Part shown: positions 12,656-13,969 of the stretch, piece after piece | Layout of the letters: the number at the start of each line of letters is the position of its first letter | Position numbering within the stretch: position 1 is the stretch's first letter | DNA from: Nitrospinaceae bacterium | Lineage (GTDB): Bacteria; Nitrospinota; Nitrospinia; Nitrospinales; VA-1 | Length of the DNA: 13,969 bases | Assembly (NCBI GenBank): GCA_016763735.1 | Contig: JAESTE010000168.1 | Coordinates: 1-13,969, forward strand | Direction: 5' to 3' | Made by a program: the position numbers and the translations under genes | The notes under the pieces: model-generated | Seen by the model: the letters and a program-made list of their open reading frames with translations, nothing else | Told to the model about the DNA's origin: nothing | Databases searched by the model: none

Positions 12656-13876
12656 TTGCGTTATCTTCATTTTGCATTATCTTCATTTAGCATAACAAAA
12701 AACATATTCTACATCTTCTTTTTATTTTCTGGTTTTACGGGCTTGATACAAATACTGACAATTTTACAGCTGATTTTAATATTGGCGATCATCATTTATT
12801 TGACCGTTAATATTATTTATCTGGTGCGATTGCCACCTGCGCGAAAGCCTGTGGTTGACCCGCCACGAATCTCGGTATGTGTTCCAGCCCGAAATGAAGA
12901 ACGCGGTATTCGGGCATGTTTGCAATCCTTATTGAGTCAAGACTACCCGGATTTTGAAGTGATTGCGGTTGACGACCATTCTTCTGATCGTACCGGGCAA
13001 ATTATGCGTGACTTGGAAAGAGAAAATTCTCGTTTGAAGGTGTTGCAAGGGCAAGACCTGCCCGAAGGCTGGCTGGGAAAGCCATTTGCTCTGAATCAAG
13101 CTTTTAAAATAGCGCGAGGAGAATATCTGCTATTTACCGATGCCGATCCGGTTTTCGAATGCCATGCGCTGAATACCGCAGTTGTCGCCATGCGTGATCG
13201 GGAATTAGATGTGTTGACACTAATGCCGCAAGCTGAGTTCGGTTCGTTTTGGGAACGGGCGGTGCAGCCGGTTATATTTGGATTCATAGCTTCATTGACG
13301 CGTTTTAAAAACGTCAATGACCAGGATCATGAAAGCGCGATGGGATTCGGCGCGTTCCTGATGTTTCGCCGTAGTGCCTATGAAAAAATTGGCGGACACG
13401 AAGCGGGGAAAGCCGATGTGCTGGAGGATGTGCTGATAGCGAAACGTGCCAAGAAGGCTGGGCTCAAATTGCTTGTCGCAGATGCGAAACAGTTGTTTTC
13501 CATTCGAATGTATTTTGGTCTCAAAGAGATATGGATAGGTTGGCGAAAGAATATGTTTCTTGCCATGAAACGGTCTGTGCTGCTCGCAGTCTGGCATATT
13601 TCCATGGTTCTAGGTTTTTTGTTAACTCCGTATATTATTTTAGCCCTGAATATATTTTTACAAACAGGGTGGTTGTGGATCGGAATAGCTTTGGCAGGGG
13701 TTGTTATGGTCACGGCGGCGGCATATAAAACCTGTGATGAGTTGGGACTGCACCGAAACACTGCAGCTTTATTCCCGATCGGTGCGATTGTCATGGCGGC
13801 TATTATGCTAAATTCCATGTTTTATACTCTCGTACGCAAAAAAACCGAATGGCGGGGCAGAATATATCCAGCTTAA
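12656..13876 (+). CDS. Family 2 membrane glycosyltransferase (CrtQ/CruC/HpnB-like)
   Basis: There is no ATG before the catalytic domain. The TTG at 12656 is the likeliest start because GGAAGG lies nine bases ahead, giving 406 residues. TTG codons at 12743 or 12782 are alternatives that would leave one N-terminal membrane helix, as is usual in this group. Hydrophobic segments cover ~17-57. The GT-A domain (~72-285) shows CVPARNEE, VDDHSSD (105-111), WLGKPFALNQA, the DXD-like TDAD (161-164), GFGAFLMFRR and the acidic LEDV (Asp258). A YFGLKEIWIGWRKN motif follows (286-299), then three or four C-terminal membrane helices (~308-393) and the ending WRGRIY. These features fit GTs that glycosylate lipids such as carotenoids or hopanoids. 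The donor and acceptor are unknown, and no carotenoid or hopanoid genes are nearby. Confidence 0.87.
   Translation: MRYLHFALSSFSITKNIFYIFFLFSGFTGLIQILTILQLILILAIIIYLTVNIIYLVRLPPARKPVVDPPRISVCVPARNEERGIRACLQSLLSQDYPDFEVIAVDDHSSDRTGQIMRDLERENSRLKVLQGQDLPEGWLGKPFALNQAFKIARGEYLLFTDADPVFECHALNTAVVAMRDRELDVLTLMPQAEFGSFWERAVQPVIFGFIASLTRFKNVNDQDHESAMGFGAFLMFRRSAYEKIGGHEAGKADVLEDVLIAKRAKKAGLKLLVADAKQLFSIRMYFGLKEIWIGWRKNMFLAMKRSVLLAVWHISMVLGFLLTPYIILALNIFLQTGWLWIGIALAGVVMVTAAAYKTCDELGLHRNTAALFPIGAIVMAAIMLNSMFYTLVRKKTEWRGRIYPA
12658..12689. repeat. Two tandem 16-base direct repeats at the glycosyltransferase start
   Basis: GCGTTATCTTCATTTT (12658-12673) and GCATTATCTTCATTTA (12674-12689) differ at two positions, and a third partial copy (GCATAAC) follows. 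They overlap the first codons after the TTG start and the alternative 5' end of the divergent SH3 gene. A regulator site or simple slippage duplication are both possible. Confidence 0.5.
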
Positions 13877-13932
13877 CAGGGCAGGCCCTGTAGCCAATAG
13901 ATCTATACCCAAAAAGAAATCTATTACTTTTT
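13877..13932 (+). terminator. Weak terminator-like region after the glycosyltransferase
   Basis: CAGGGC-AG-GCCCTG (13877-13890) begins right after the stop codon but has a two-base spacer and no T-tract. Further on, AATAGAT (13896-13902) pairs with ATCTATT (13919-13925) around a 16-base loop, followed by ACTTTTT. The second stem is AT-rich and weak. Either or both may end transcription. The remaining bases to 13969 show no gene. Confidence 0.25.
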
Positions 13933-13969
13933 AGCTTCTAGAAATGGTTATGCAGGGATAGTAAAAATA

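Noticed and set aside
1..13969. Mobile element, CRISPR array, toxin-antitoxin or other defence system, RNA genes
   Set aside because: No transposase or integrase motif, no spaced repeat array, no toxin-antitoxin pair and no tRNA/rRNA sequence was recognised on either strand. The 68-residue gene beside a regulator does not look like an antitoxin or toxin.

Overview
The window carries ordinary bacterial chromosomal genes from what looks like a Gram-negative organism. Several predicted proteins have export signals, there is a membrane sensor kinase and a membrane glycosyltransferase, and the GatB gene implies tRNA-dependent amidation of Asn-tRNA and/or Gln-tRNA. Base composition looks balanced to slightly AT-rich by eye. 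The mix of TPR, DUF1566 and bacterial SH3 exported proteins recalls Deltaproteobacteria-like or Nitrospinota-like genomes. That placement is only an impression. No mobile element, phage gene, CRISPR array, tRNA or rRNA was seen, and no stretch over 300 bases lacks a gene.

Layout. 1-528 (minus) is an SRAP/YedK-type abasic-site protein cut by the window edge, divergent from an aminopeptidase P-like M24 metallopeptidase (638-2038). That gene runs stop-to-stop into a minus-strand block covering 2039-7544. Read in transcription order, the block holds a short-chain dehydrogenase, gatB, an exported DUF1566 protein, an exported TPR protein, a small exported protein of unknown function and a Bcp/PrxQ peroxiredoxin. 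Two internal promoter candidates divide it. One precedes gatB and has a 12-bp palindrome in its spacer. The other precedes the small exported protein and has a palindrome over the -10 and the likely transcription start.

7680-10306 (plus) is a four-gene unit: a small two-helix membrane protein, a 68-residue helical protein, an OmpR-family response regulator and a HAMP-type histidine kinase. The last three are packed with 0-2 bases between them. The two small proteins are possible accessory parts of the signalling system.

10394-11907 (minus) is a class 1/2-like aldehyde dehydrogenase whose last 58 codons are displaced by a one-base frameshift. Terminator-like hairpins lie on both sides. 12131-12601 (minus) is an exported protein with two bacterial SH3 repeats, divergent from a family 2 membrane glycosyltransferase (12656-13876). 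The glycosyltransferase appears to start at TTG, with its Shine-Dalgarno sequence inside a hairpin.

No complete undescribed system is evident. The best leads are the operator-like palindrome at 2980-3009, the two small genes ahead of the two-component system, the ALDH frameshift, and the SD-masking hairpin at the glycosyltransferase.
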